In this document: piece by piece, positions 22,804-31,341 of the stretch
Layout: every line of letters begins with the position of its first letter
How positions within the stretch are numbered: position 1 is the stretch's first letter
NCBI RefSeq assembly: GCF_002265625.1
Contig: NZ_NOVE01000037.1
Span: forward strand, 1 to 36,571
Origin: Prevotella sp. 885
GTDB lineage: Bacteria; Bacteroidota; Bacteroidia; Bacteroidales; Bacteroidaceae
Reading direction: 5' to 3'
DNA: 36,571 nt
Position numbers and translations under genes: made by a program
The notes under the pieces: model-generated
Database searches by the model: none
What the model was told of the DNA's origin: nothing
Seen by the model: the letters and a program-made list of their open reading frames with translations, nothing else

Positions 22804-23706
22804 ATGGCAAACAAAAATGATAATACACTTCACTTCGGGAAAGTTCGTGTCGAGCTCTCTCCAGAGGCTTGTGAATACCTTGGTGGGATAACAAATGGGG
22901 TAACAATCTGGAATATCTATTCGGAATTACTGAATCAGTTATCCCAAACCAATGGTACTATCGTCAAGCGAGGCATTCAAATCACCCTATCACAGGGAGA
23001 ACTGGATTGCTCGGTCAACTCTCTATGTAAGCGACTCGGCATAGGACCGAAACCAATGACCAAGGTACTGGACAGATTTGTGGAACTCGGTCTTATCCGT
23101 CGCACTCCATCCAAACTGGCATCCATAGCAGATATGGTATCTGTTGTTGGATGGACTGATGAAGATGGCTATCATGAGTTATGCCATTTTGGAGAACAAA
23201 CGACTGACATAATACAGAGTCCTACGGATGCTGTTAAGGACAATCCTTCTCCCTCTGGTCATAATCCCGATGGCACACCCATTGAGCAACCTGACAAGCA
23301 GATATTGCCCGATGAGTGTTCCAACCAGGATGCAGATGAGCAGCATATCAAAGTTGACAATGCTGAGCAGTTCCAATCTGGCAACCTTCAGCAGTCTGAC
23401 GAGCAGACACCTGATGATTCACCAGACAAGGCTGATAACCCTTCGGAGTCTATCGATGCTCAGGAACCTGACACATCTTCTAATATAGATACGCACGAAA
23501 CTTCTGATGAATATCCGTCCGTTTCTGAGGACTTGCAGGAGCAAGGAGATTCGTCACCGACAGAGGCACCCCCACTGTCTATGACTGACATCGTAAACCA
23601 GATGACTGGAGCCAACCAAGGCTTTGTAATTCCTTCGGTTATCACAGCTCCACCTGTAAGGCAAAAGCCTCACGGCAAGCGTTCAAAAGTCGAAAACCAA
23701 GGCTGA
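22804..23706 (+). CDS. Winged-helix protein with long acidic disordered tail (replication/mobilisation factor candidate)
   Basis: A 300-residue cytosolic protein. Residues 1-125 form a compact winged-helix-like domain: NGVTIWNIYSELLNQLSQTNGTIVKRGIQITLSQGELDCSVNSLCKRLGIGPKPMTKVLDRFVELGLIRRTP (quoted in pieces in my reading). It has a recognition-helix arrangement like RepA/IncP initiators or MarR-type regulators. Residues 140-265 are disordered and very acidic (many D, E, S, P, Q). The C-terminus has a short conserved-looking segment (SMTDIVNQMTGANQGFVIPSVITAPPV) and a basic end (KPHGKRSKVENQG). Its stop codon lies inside the left arm of the inverted repeats at 23695-23974. I cannot decide between replication initiator, regulator and relaxosome helper. 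Confidence 0.65.
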   Translation: MANKNDNTLHFGKVRVELSPEACEYLGGITNGVTIWNIYSELLNQLSQTNGTIVKRGIQITLSQGELDCSVNSLCKRLGIGPKPMTKVLDRFVELGLIRRTPSKLASIADMVSVVGWTDEDGYHELCHFGEQTTDIIQSPTDAVKDNPSPSGHNPDGTPIEQPDKQILPDECSNQDADEQHIKVDNAEQFQSGNLQQSDEQTPDDSPDKADNPSESIDAQEPDTSSNIDTHETSDEYPSVSEDLQEQGDSSPTEAPPLSMTDIVNQMTGANQGFVIPSVITAPPVRQKPHGKRSKVENQG

Positions 23707-23974
23707 AAGCCATGCCGTAAACGGGTAAAAAAAATAGGTAGGTGATTTTTCAAAGCAAGTTAGTGTTTTGAGTACTCAAAACCTACTCATTTTTCACCAC
23801 CTCTGGCGGTTCGATGAGTCTGACAGCAACGGTCTTACGACCTGCCGAATGACGCTACGCTGCTTCCTATGAGTATTGGCTGTGACTTCAAGATCCATCG
23901 CTATGCTTCTGGAACTTTCAGTCACTCCCAGTACTCGTTAGCCAGAGTTGAAAAATCACCTGTAAGCCTTGGTT
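23695..23974. repeat. Nested inverted repeats, candidate oriT or structured RNA
   Basis: The outer pair is AACCAAGGCT (23695-23704) with AGCCTTGGTT (23965-23974). The inner 14-base pair is AGGTGATTTTTCAA (23740-23753) with its exact complement (23948-23961). Between them is a perfect 18-base palindrome, GTTTTGAGTACTCAAAAC (23765-23782). The 475-base gap lies immediately before the MobC and MobA genes, where the transfer origin is usually found. Alternatives are a folded non-coding RNA or a small palindromic mobile sequence. Confidence 0.6.
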
Positions 23975-24181
23975 AAAGCATCCTGCGATATTCCATCATC
24001 AAATGATGCCAGAGGGCTTTACACCGATGCCGGAGAGTTATTCATTTGGAGGCTACTGCACAGAACCTATAGAAGGATTGGCAATGCCATACTGCCTATG
24101 GATATGGCAGAGCACACGCCATCGATCTGCCTAATGCTGTCAGAACATTGGCGCTATGTTGAACTATAATTTTACAAGAAT

Positions 24182-24568
24182 ATGTCAAAACAAAATAGAA
24201 TAGATACACAGAAGAAAGGCGGTCGCCCTAAACTCGAATTATATCAGAAGCGTCGCCACCAGTTCAAAGTTTCATACAATGACACTGATCTGGAGAAGAT
24301 GGAAATGGAAGCGAAGAAGCATAACAGAACACCTAAAAAGTGGATGCACGATGCACCACTCCAAAAGACAGATGTGGCATATACGGATGAGGAACAGACT
24401 GACTATGTCCGTAAGCTTGCTGGCATGGCAAACAACGTAAACCAGATTGCTCACCAGGCAAATCTTGGAGGTCTGTATTCCCTCGAAGATAAGTGCAAGG
24501 AAGTACTGAATCTGATCATCACTTTGATAACCCGAATCTTCAAAGGTGGTGACTTGTCGAAAGCCTAA
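24182..24568 (+). CDS. MobC-like relaxosome accessory protein
   Basis: This 128-residue protein begins with a basic region (KKGGRPKLELYQKRRHQFKVSYNDTDLEKMEMEAKKHNRTPKKWMHDAP), a ribbon-helix-helix-like DNA-binding module. It is followed by VRKLAGMANNVNQIAHQANLGGLYSLEDKCKEVLNLIITLI; the l...g.NvNQiah.aN.g motif is the hallmark of MobC/BmgB-type mobilisation proteins. MobC opens and bends oriT DNA for the relaxase. It is placed between the oriT candidate and the relaxase gene (48 bases). Confidence 0.88.
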   Translation: MSKQNRIDTQKKGGRPKLELYQKRRHQFKVSYNDTDLEKMEMEAKKHNRTPKKWMHDAPLQKTDVAYTDEEQTDYVRKLAGMANNVNQIAHQANLGGLYSLEDKCKEVLNLIITLITRIFKGGDLSKA

Positions 24569-24616
24569 TGGGAGAACAGTCTGGAATAACAAATCAGCAA
24601 AACAAATGGGATAACA

Positions 24617-25807
24617 ATGGTTGCAAAGATTGTAAAAGGACAGAACTTCAAAGGTGCCATTGATTACATCACTGACATCTACGGCAAGGACAAACAAAAG
24701 AAGGGTGCGCGTCTGATTTATCATTCTTCGGGAATACCGCCCAATGTGGATAACAGAACGATGGCTATGCTTATGGATTCGTATGCCCGAAAGGGAGATC
24801 ATAATCTTGGGGAGCCAGTACGACACTTCATCCTGTCTTTTTCCAGATGGGACAGTCCAAAGCTGACAGACGAATTGATGACCAGGATATGGCTTGAGTT
24901 CTTAACCCGAATGGGCTACAAGGACACAGAGAATGTCCTTGCTCGTCATAAGTCAGCAAAGAATCCTCACATGCACGGCTTAACCACTCGTGTTGATTCT
25001 AACGGCAACGTAGTTAGCGACTCTTTTGAAGAAGGACGTGCCGCTCGTGTAGCACTTGAACTTACTCAGAAATATGGTCTTCACATATCGTCAGGAAAGG
25101 TAGATGTCAGCCGTGACAGGCTTCGTGGTAAGGATAAGGCAAAGTACAAAATCTATGATGCCATCTGTGCTGCAAAGGAAAAGACTGAAACCTGGAAAGG
25201 CTTTGAGAATGAACTTGCAAAGGATGACATCAAGATGAAACTCCATGTCAACAATGTGACCGGAAAGATTCTCGGTGTTTCATTTAGCACAGACGGATTC
25301 AGTTTCAGCGGAAGACAGATTGACAAGTCTATGACTCTGACAAAACTCTCTGAGAAGTACGGCGATTTTATTGAGATCGTTCATGAAAACGTCCGTGAGC
25401 ACTACGAGGAGAAGCGTGAAGCCTACCTGCATCGCTTGCCTATGAGCGAGTATTTCACTGCTCTTCGCACCACTAAGACGTTCGATGACATTTATCCTAA
25501 TGGAGTGCCAAAACTCAAATTGCCTAGTGTCAGAACGGCTATCGGTGATTCAATGTACGACAAGTTGGTTGACCAAGGCGACCTCATTCCATCCAAGGAT
25601 GGCAATTCTGACTTCGTACCTCTGGCAGTACTGCTATTCGTCATTCTTACCCCATATCAGCCTCAGTTGTCTGTTGGTGGTGGAGGTGGAGGTCAGTCAA
25701 GTGGCTGGGGTAAGAAGGATGATGACGATGAACGCTGGAAGTTCAAGTTCAACATGAGCGTTCTACATTCCAAGTCTAAGAAACCACAGTATAAACCAAA
25801 GCGATAA
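24617..25807 (+). CDS. MobA/VirD2-type relaxase
   Basis: A 396-residue protein. It opens MVAKIVKGQNFKGAIDYIT like other Bacteroidetes relaxases. PVRHFILSFSRWDSPKLTDELMTRIWLEFLTRMGY is the h..lSf...d...l.de....i...f....g spacing before the metal site. NPHMHGLTTRVDSNGNVVSDS carries the HxH metal motif with the following N-to-T change (usually hi..NRv). The rest (YGLHISSGK, basic DRLRGKDKAKYKIYDAI) is relaxase-like. A C-terminal hydrophobic segment (FVPLAVLLFVILTPYQP) and Gly run (GGGGGGQSSGWG) precede a basic tail. It nicks oriT and leads the strand in transfer. It can act only with a mating pore supplied in trans, because the local tra set is broken. Confidence 0.88.
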   Translation: MVAKIVKGQNFKGAIDYITDIYGKDKQKKGARLIYHSSGIPPNVDNRTMAMLMDSYARKGDHNLGEPVRHFILSFSRWDSPKLTDELMTRIWLEFLTRMGYKDTENVLARHKSAKNPHMHGLTTRVDSNGNVVSDSFEEGRAARVALELTQKYGLHISSGKVDVSRDRLRGKDKAKYKIYDAICAAKEKTETWKGFENELAKDDIKMKLHVNNVTGKILGVSFSTDGFSFSGRQIDKSMTLTKLSEKYGDFIEIVHENVREHYEEKREAYLHRLPMSEYFTALRTTKTFDDIYPNGVPKLKLPSVRTAIGDSMYDKLVDQGDLIPSKDGNSDFVPLAVLLFVILTPYQPQLSVGGGGGGQSSGWGKKDDDDERWKFKFNMSVLHSKSKKPQYKPKR

Positions 25808-25810
25808 ATT

Positions 25811-26680
25811 ATGGCTAAGAAAAAAGAACAGGAACCCCAATCTGAGGGTGCTGTTATCATCGAGCAGGTTAGTCAGATCAACCAGACGATACAGGCACAA
25901 GGCAGCAGCAATCGCACTCGCCATAATGCCGTCATGAACGGTCTTGCCTCGTTAGGACTGTATTTTGGCATGACCATCAATGATGATGGCACTGTAGATG
26001 AATACAATAAAGATGCGCTGAAGGTAACTTTCAATCAAGAAGGTTATAAGACTATGGCAGAATCCATTCTTGCCAGAATGCCAAAGCCTGCGCCTCCAAA
26101 GGTAGTTCCAGCCACGGTTGATGATAGCGTTCATTACAAGAACAATGACTATCTAATGGAGCACCTGCTTATTCGTTGGATGAATTGGAAAGGTGATCGC
26201 TACAAAGAGGAGAAGGAAGAAATTCTTGCTATCGTCAAGGAACACATAAGGACAATTATTCTCGAGCACTACGAGCAGGAAGCCAAGAAGAAAAAGAGAA
26301 AGTCTTCATGGCGTAAGACTAAGCGTAGATTTGTGAAGTTCTACAGTGGATATGTCTCAAACAAGATCAAACACATGATAGCCTTCACTGTTGCCATCAT
26401 GGGTGTTGTCTTCGGTGTTGCTGCTTATGTCGCAGTGGATGCGTATAAGGCTAAACTCGATGATGAGTTTTTCGAGTACAGAACCATTCGCCCTTTCCTC
26501 GTTGCAGACAAGGATTACTTTACGACCATAGAGAACCTGAAGGAACTCATTCGTCGGGAGGACAAGCAGCACCTTCGTAATGCTTACGATTCCGTTGCCT
26601 TCGAGAAGTACATGAAGAAGGAATGGGAGAAGCGTCAGCATCAGGAGGCTGAAAAGAAGAGATTAGAGAATCAGAAGTGA
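25811..26680 (+). CDS. Membrane protein of the mobilisation module, unknown
   Basis: A 289-residue protein starting 3 bases after the relaxase stop. The N-terminus is polar and helical, and a long basic stretch KKKKRKSSWRKTKRRFVKFY lies at about 160-180. A single transmembrane helix (HMIAFTVAIMGVVFGVAAYVAV, about 196-217) and a charged C-terminal helix with coiled-coil character (KKEWEKRQHQEAEKKRLENQK) follow. It resembles accessory proteins found between MobA and ParA-like genes in Bacteroidales elements, but I know no assigned function. It could anchor the relaxosome at the membrane. Confidence 0.7.
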   Translation: MAKKKEQEPQSEGAVIIEQVSQINQTIQAQGSSNRTRHNAVMNGLASLGLYFGMTINDDGTVDEYNKDALKVTFNQEGYKTMAESILARMPKPAPPKVVPATVDDSVHYKNNDYLMEHLLIRWMNWKGDRYKEEKEEILAIVKEHIRTIILEHYEQEAKKKKRKSSWRKTKRRFVKFYSGYVSNKIKHMIAFTVAIMGVVFGVAAYVAVDAYKAKLDDEFFEYRTIRPFLVADKDYFTTIENLKELIRREDKQHLRNAYDSVAFEKYMKKEWEKRQHQEAEKKRLENQK

Positions 26681-26723
26681 TCGTTATATCTTTATTTATT
26701 AACAATTTAACAACTTTAAGACA

Positions 26724-27377
26724 ATGCAAAACAAAATCATTGTAACGGTTGGACTTAAGGGTGGCGGAGGTAAAAGTACCGTGTGTGCTAACCTCGCTAT
26801 GCACCTTGTTGACAAGGGCATCCCTGTTATTGTCTATGATGCGGACATCCAGCAGACGCTTGTCCGTCATCGTCAGCGTGAACTGGCAGAGCATCCTGAT
26901 GCAGAACTGCCATATCAGTTATTGCCTTTCAGCACAGCCAATGCTGACGAGGTGAAGTCAAACATGCAGAAGTTGAAGGAGGTTCCGGCAGTTATCCTCA
27001 TTGATTGCCCTGGCAACATCAATGATGCTTGCCTTCAGCACATCTACGCTGCTGCTGATTTAGCCGTGGTACCAACTCGCTATGACTTCGACAATCTCGA
27101 CACGACAATCCTCTTTGCAGATTTGTTCGTTCAGATTAGTAAAGCTAAGATGCTGTTCATTCCTAATTGCATCAGTGAGATTGAGTTGCGACGCCCTGAG
27201 ATTCAGGATGCTCGCAACAAAGCCAAAGACCTTCTTGAAGTTTATGGCGATATTACACCTCGTATCAAGCAATGCGTTACTGTGAAGTGCTACAGTACCA
27301 TCTTCCAACATGACAAGTATCAGCGTAATGCGGTGAAGTTTGCTTTTGAGAAGATTATTGACGAAATACAGGTGTAA
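26724..27377 (+). CDS. ParA/MinD-family ATPase (TraA-type)
   Basis: A 217-residue protein with the deviant Walker A GLKGGGGKSTVCANLA at about residues 10-25, Walker A' DADIQQTLVRHR (about 39-50), and Walker B AVILIDCPGNIND (about 87-99). The family's IPN.C motif follows (LFIPNCISEIELRRPEI). Such ATPases partition plasmids or position the transfer machinery; CTnDOT-type elements encode a similar one as TraA. No ParB is adjacent. It is the last plus-strand gene; the next gene is convergent. Confidence 0.9.
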   Translation: MQNKIIVTVGLKGGGGKSTVCANLAMHLVDKGIPVIVYDADIQQTLVRHRQRELAEHPDAELPYQLLPFSTANADEVKSNMQKLKEVPAVILIDCPGNINDACLQHIYAAADLAVVPTRYDFDNLDTTILFADLFVQISKAKMLFIPNCISEIELRRPEIQDARNKAKDLLEVYGDITPRIKQCVTVKCYSTIFQHDKYQRNAVKFAFEKIIDEIQV

Positions 27378-27424
27378 TCATAGCATACTTTGGGAGCTAA
27401 ACCTGATCTTCAAACATTAGAACC

Positions 27425-27458
27425 GTCTGGCTATAGGCTTAATCGCTTATAACCAGAC
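27425..27458. terminator. Hairpin between convergent genes
   Basis: GTCTGG (27425-27430) pairs with CCAGAC (27453-27458) and, after one mismatch, TATA pairs with TATA. No strong T-run follows on either strand. Its position between the ParA-like gene and the convergent gene at 27474 suggests a bidirectional terminator. Confidence 0.5.
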
Positions 27459-27473
27459 TGCTTGTCAGTTTAA

Positions 27474-27707
27474 CTATCCAATTCTTTCACAGTTGAAATA
27501 GGAATAGTTCATGTGGCTGGGATCAACATCTATGCCGTACTTACTCATAAAGAGCTGTGCCAACATAGGATGTTCACGAGTCAATCCGAGAGGATTTGAC
27601 GTTGACATAGTGCTCGTCTCGACGAACATACCTCTTTCAAGCTTCTGACGCTTGTTTTTACATGCAGCATTAGTGCTGTTCTTGACTGAAATTTTCCAAA
27701 GTGCCAT
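27474..27707 (-). CDS. Small protein, DUF6140-like
   Basis: From the ATG at 27707 this gives 77 residues: MALWKISVKNSTNAACKNKRQKLERGMFVET, SNPLGLTREHPMLAQLFMSKYGIDVD and a C-terminal MNYSYFNCERIG. The l.kGM.VEv.t...NPl.......v...F..kYGiD pattern recurs in short proteins of Bacteroidales accessory regions that I believe are called DUF6140; the name is from memory. A longer reading from 27773 lacks this pattern at its start. It lies 68 bases after the metallopeptidase gene on the same strand, so it may be the tail of that operon. Function unknown. Confidence 0.65.
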   Translation of the reverse strand: MALWKISVKNSTNAACKNKRQKLERGMFVETSTMSTSNPLGLTREHPMLAQLFMSKYGIDVDPSHMNYSYFNCERIG

Positions 27708-27775
27708 AGTTTTCAAATTTTTAAACGATGCAAATTTAGCTGGCATGTATGCCGAATCAGGGCATACAATCAAGT

Positions 27776-28390
27776 TTATTGCATTATATAGTCCAAATAG
27801 AAGTATTTTATGCCCATTTCCAAATCCATTCTTGTACTTTGAGCCTTAGAATCCTCACCCAAGAGAATACTAAGGTAGTTCCAGAAAGACTGTCGGTGAT
27901 GATGATATTTGAGATGAGCCATTTCGTGCAAGATTACGCTATCCGTATAACTTTCAGGCATCAAGAGAATCTTAGGAGAAAGCTCAATCCTTCCATCATG
28001 AAAACATCGGCCTAATGTTTTACCTCTTAAGAGTTTTACAGAAACACTCTTAGCCTTTAACCCTTTCTGCTGTTCCCAGTAATGCAATCTATCGGGTAAG
28101 ACCTTTTCTGCGATTGATATTATACATTCTTTGAGCTTAATACGCAGCCAATGTTGTAATAGCCTATTGCCCCAGCTTGTACGATCGGAGTATATGACAT
28201 CTAAATTTCTCCCATCAAACTGCGTAATTACAGAACATACTCCTGATCTGAAATACATATCTCGTCCAGGACATGGGAACCTTGATTCTGACAACAATGT
28301 GTCATAATCAACCTGATGACAGGTGAGCCGAAAGTATTTTGAACAGATGCGAGTATTGGCATTTATTATAAATCTACCTTTTGCGCTCAT
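27776..28390 (-). CDS. YgjP-type (DUF45) zinc metallopeptidase
   Basis: From the ATG at 28390 this gives about 204 residues; the ATG overlaps the TGA of the VWA gene (ATGA), a classic coupling signal. A longer start at 28405 is possible. The C-terminal half has GRCFHDGRIELSPKILLMP, then VILHEMAHLKYHHHRQSFWNYLSILLG. HEMAH is the HExxH zinc motif, followed by the third His and the F/W typical of YgjP/DUF45 proteins (HElaHl...nHs..Fw). The N-terminal part is not as well conserved. Coupling to RavA/ViaA suggests a protease working with the MoxR chaperone, perhaps as the effector. Confidence 0.82.
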   Translation of the reverse strand: MSAKGRFIINANTRICSKYFRLTCHQVDYDTLLSESRFPCPGRDMYFRSGVCSVITQFDGRNLDVIYSDRTSWGNRLLQHWLRIKLKECIISIAEKVLPDRLHYWEQQKGLKAKSVSVKLLRGKTLGRCFHDGRIELSPKILLMPESYTDSVILHEMAHLKYHHHRQSFWNYLSILLGEDSKAQSTRMDLEMGIKYFYLDYIMQ

Positions 28391-29745
28391 ATCTTCATCT
28401 TCCACATTTTATCTAATATAGACTGGTATCTATTAGGCCACGAGCCAATCTGTAGCCCATAGAATCTTGTTCCTTTATCGTGTTCAGCTCGCATTCTGGC
28501 TTTTGTTGTTGACTTAGGCAATGGAAACTCAAAGTCACTTATTATCAAAACGTCAGCCATACAGAAATCCTTCTTCTGCAACGCATCCAGTGCGCTGTTT
28601 AACATTTCCTCTCCATCTGTTCCACCGCTAAACCCTTCTTCAAGGAATTTATTCAGTTTGCGCCAGTTTGCAGGATTTGTCAATTCCAATGCTCTGGAAC
28701 GTACAGAGAATGTAATAACAAAGCACTTGCGTTTCTTCTTCTTTGCTAATCGAAGGAGCTGGATCAATAATGAATGAGCAACTTCTTCAGGTTTGCCGCT
28801 CATTGACCCACTTGTGTCTATACTGACAATAATCGGTCCCATTTCCAAACGAGGCTTCGTTTGATGCTGCTGAATCTGCTTGTCCTGACTCTTTAATGGT
28901 GGTCTGTTCGCGAATATCTGTAATTGTTTCCCAGCAAACTTTTTGTAGAACAAAGTTTCTGTTTCCTGGTCAGATAGTATTGCCGTTTCTATTGGCATCA
29001 TGTGAGCAACGTCATCCCCGATGGAAATCTGTTCAATTTCTACGGTCTTTGCTGGAGTCGATAGCAATATAGGAATATATTTATATGTAATATCATCTTT
29101 CTCATCCTTACGTTGTGGTTGTTCTCGACCGATGATTTTTACTATTTCCTGCAGTGCAGGGTATCGATAGTATGTGTTATCTATTTTCTTTCGGCGTTTA
29201 TAGTCTGATAGCCCCCATTCTTTAATATGCCTTTCCCATGATTGAGCATTCTTCTCCAGTATTTTCTTTTCCCTTGCGTCTTTTCTGGAGTCACTTGCCT
29301 TCATCCAGTCTTCACATAGAGCATCTATTACATCCTGAACATTGTTTTCTTTGAACTGTTCGACATATCCTGCGATATTCACATCCGTTGGTTCATAGTT
29401 TTTGCTGACATACTCATAGACTGATGGCCAAAGCTCACGCTGCTTATCCAAATCTGCATTTTTGTAACGTCCAATATAAGCTTGCTCCTTTTTGTGAGCT
29501 TCTTCTACAGGCACGAATGCAGATAGCATTGCCGACAGGAATGCCAGCAAGTCATCTTTCAGCACCTCCATCCATAATGGATCCTGACTATCCAGCTGAG
29601 GATTTGAATCTATGACGGATTTAAGATAGGCTCCAAGAATATCACCTTTTTCGATACTCTTAGGCATTTCTCCGCAATCCATATAGAAGTCAAATGCCTC
29701 ATTATATGTTGCCAGACGATTATCTATGTACTCCTGGTTAGTCAT
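28387..29745 (-). CDS. ViaA-like von Willebrand factor A domain protein
   Basis: A 452-residue protein close in size and layout to E. coli ViaA. The N-terminal 270 residues are helical and charged. The stretch LSDQETETLFYKKFAGKQLQIFANRPPLK then leads to the VWA domain from about residue 300. MIDAS motifs are DTSGS (about 309-313), T in GGTDG (about 374) and D in IISDFEF (about 405). The end (GLQIGSWPNRYQSILDKMWKMKI) parallels the C-terminus of ViaA. ViaA stimulates the RavA ATPase, and the pair acts on membrane and respiratory complexes in E. coli. The start codon shares one base with the RavA stop (TAATG). Confidence 0.88.
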   Translation of the reverse strand: MTNQEYIDNRLATYNEAFDFYMDCGEMPKSIEKGDILGAYLKSVIDSNPQLDSQDPLWMEVLKDDLLAFLSAMLSAFVPVEEAHKKEQAYIGRYKNADLDKQRELWPSVYEYVSKNYEPTDVNIAGYVEQFKENNVQDVIDALCEDWMKASDSRKDAREKKILEKNAQSWERHIKEWGLSDYKRRKKIDNTYYRYPALQEIVKIIGREQPQRKDEKDDITYKYIPILLSTPAKTVEIEQISIGDDVAHMMPIETAILSDQETETLFYKKFAGKQLQIFANRPPLKSQDKQIQQHQTKPRLEMGPIIVSIDTSGSMSGKPEEVAHSLLIQLLRLAKKKKRKCFVITFSVRSRALELTNPANWRKLNKFLEEGFSGGTDGEEMLNSALDALQKKDFCMADVLIISDFEFPLPKSTTKARMRAEHDKGTRFYGLQIGSWPNRYQSILDKMWKMKI

Positions 29746-31334
29746 TAGCGAATGAGCAGTTTTGTATTCTTTATCTTTATTTCAAGTTCTCCAATCTCCT
29801 TTTCTGTCTTGGATAATTGTCGCATTATAAGTTTCTTATCGTCAGACGACACAAAAATATTGGTACTATTGGCGAATAATGACTGTAATTCAGCGAAGTC
29901 TTTCTTTATTGATTCGCATTCCTCAAAGATGATCTCTGTACTTGTAAACGAAGAGGTTTGTTGTTCCTGACCTTTTGCTCCAAATCGGCTTTTCCTTTTG
30001 AAGGCGTATGGGATGCTATCAACAATAATACCTCCGTTACACTTTTGAAGTTTCAACTTTGTAAGTTTACCATTCGACATTTTGTAGTCGAAAGGAGCAC
30101 CGGTATAGATTGCATGAATCATCCAACAGTTGTTCCTATCGTCAAAATAGAGGATGCCATCAGTTGTTTTCTTTGTGTCAACATGATTGTAATCTGCTTT
30201 TGAGAAAAGGCATCTCCCCTTGTTGAATCCATCGACTGTGTAATAAAAGTAATTTGTCACTGCGAACTCATCATCATCTTCGGTGATTGGAACCCTTCCC
30301 TGTGGCATGTTTGCAGAGAGTTGGGCTATGAGTTTGTCTAATGCAGTTTTGTTTTCAGCAATGCGAACGTCGATCCCTGATGTTATGGCAGAGGGTACAA
30401 TCTCCAGAACCTTCGATATTGTTTGAGTCTTGTTCCACAGACAATGTATCAATAGCAAACAATCTGTTATGTCGATACTATCTCTATCGTTTAACCACGC
30501 TGAAGCTTGCATCAAATGGAACACCTTCTTCCAGCGTCTATCGGATATGTAATAATCCATTGGAGAGAAATCTTCGCTTTTCATTTCCTCCTTGATGGCT
30601 TTACGAATAGCAGTGATGACATGACAAACATCATCAGGTATGACAATATCTGATATGGAAGATTGCCATGAATGATACAACTCCTCTGTGATTAGGAGTG
30701 ACGGCGGTATGATAGGGTCGCTATTGCTTTTCTCCCTTACCATCTTGTAGAAGGTCGTTTCACTTGAAATACAGTTGGAAACGATGCGAACAAGAAAACG
30801 ATCCCACAAAGCTTCAAGTCCTTCATCTTCCGCTGGCAACTCATTGCTGGCAGCAATTAAAGCCTTCATGGGAAGCTTCAGTGTATCAGAACCATTCTTG
30901 AAGATACGTTCATTGATGGCTGTAAGCAAGGCATTCTGAATAGAAGGTCCGGCTTTCCAAATTTCATCAAGAAAGACAATCTCTGCATCTGGCAAATAAC
31001 CATCCACCAAACGCTCATATCTATCCTCGTTTTTGAGTTTGGATATAGACACAGGACCAAATATCTCGTCTGGAGTAGAGAAACGAGACATCAGGTATTC
31101 AAATGCCTTTGCGTCTTTGAATACCAATTTTAATCTTCGTGCCACCATACTTTTAGCGGTTCCTGGAGGTCCGAGCAGGAACACACTTTCACCAGCAATG
31201 GCTGCAAGTAGTGCCATACTCATTATATGCTGTTTCTCGTATATGCCATCGGTCATATACTTTATCAAGCTTGAAGCGTGGTCTTTGACAGACAACGTAT
31301 CACAGAATAGTGAAGGTTCTTTTTTCTTGCCCAT
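29745..31334 (-). CDS. RavA-like MoxR-family AAA+ ATPase
   Basis: A 529-residue protein that follows E. coli RavA nearly motif by motif. It has ESVFLLGPPGTAKSMVARRLK (Walker A at 55-62), FEYLMSRFSTPDEIFGPVSI, RYERLVDGYLPDAEIVFLDEIWKAGP (Walker B at about 119-124), LLTAINER, ALIAASNELPAEDEGLEALWDRFLVR (sensor 1 and Arg finger region) and YISDRRWKKVFHLMQASAW (sensor 2). The C-terminal 200 residues diverge, with a YxxDGFNKGRCLFSK-type beta-rich insert and a terminal coiled coil (SKTEKEIGELEIKIKN). RavA forms hexamers that remodel client proteins with ViaA. It follows the 257-residue unknown gene by 7 bases. Confidence 0.93.
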   Translation of the reverse strand: MGKKKEPSLFCDTLSVKDHASSLIKYMTDGIYEKQHIMSMALLAAIAGESVFLLGPPGTAKSMVARRLKLVFKDAKAFEYLMSRFSTPDEIFGPVSISKLKNEDRYERLVDGYLPDAEIVFLDEIWKAGPSIQNALLTAINERIFKNGSDTLKLPMKALIAASNELPAEDEGLEALWDRFLVRIVSNCISSETTFYKMVREKSNSDPIIPPSLLITEELYHSWQSSISDIVIPDDVCHVITAIRKAIKEEMKSEDFSPMDYYISDRRWKKVFHLMQASAWLNDRDSIDITDCLLLIHCLWNKTQTISKVLEIVPSAITSGIDVRIAENKTALDKLIAQLSANMPQGRVPITEDDDEFAVTNYFYYTVDGFNKGRCLFSKADYNHVDTKKTTDGILYFDDRNNCWMIHAIYTGAPFDYKMSNGKLTKLKLQKCNGGIIVDSIPYAFKRKSRFGAKGQEQQTSSFTSTEIIFEECESIKKDFAELQSLFANSTNIFVSSDDKKLIMRQLSKTEKEIGELEIKIKNTKLLIR

Positions 31335-31341
31335 CTTACAG

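Noticed and set aside
22574..22891. 105-residue plus-strand frame overlapping the winged-helix gene start
   Set aside because: Overlaps the better supported gene at 22804 in another frame and contains the repeat motif; not convincing as protein.
23969..24169. 66-residue frame before mobC
   Set aside because: Starts inside the outer inverted repeat arm, has no family features and no ribosome site; treated as part of the non-coding oriT-like region.
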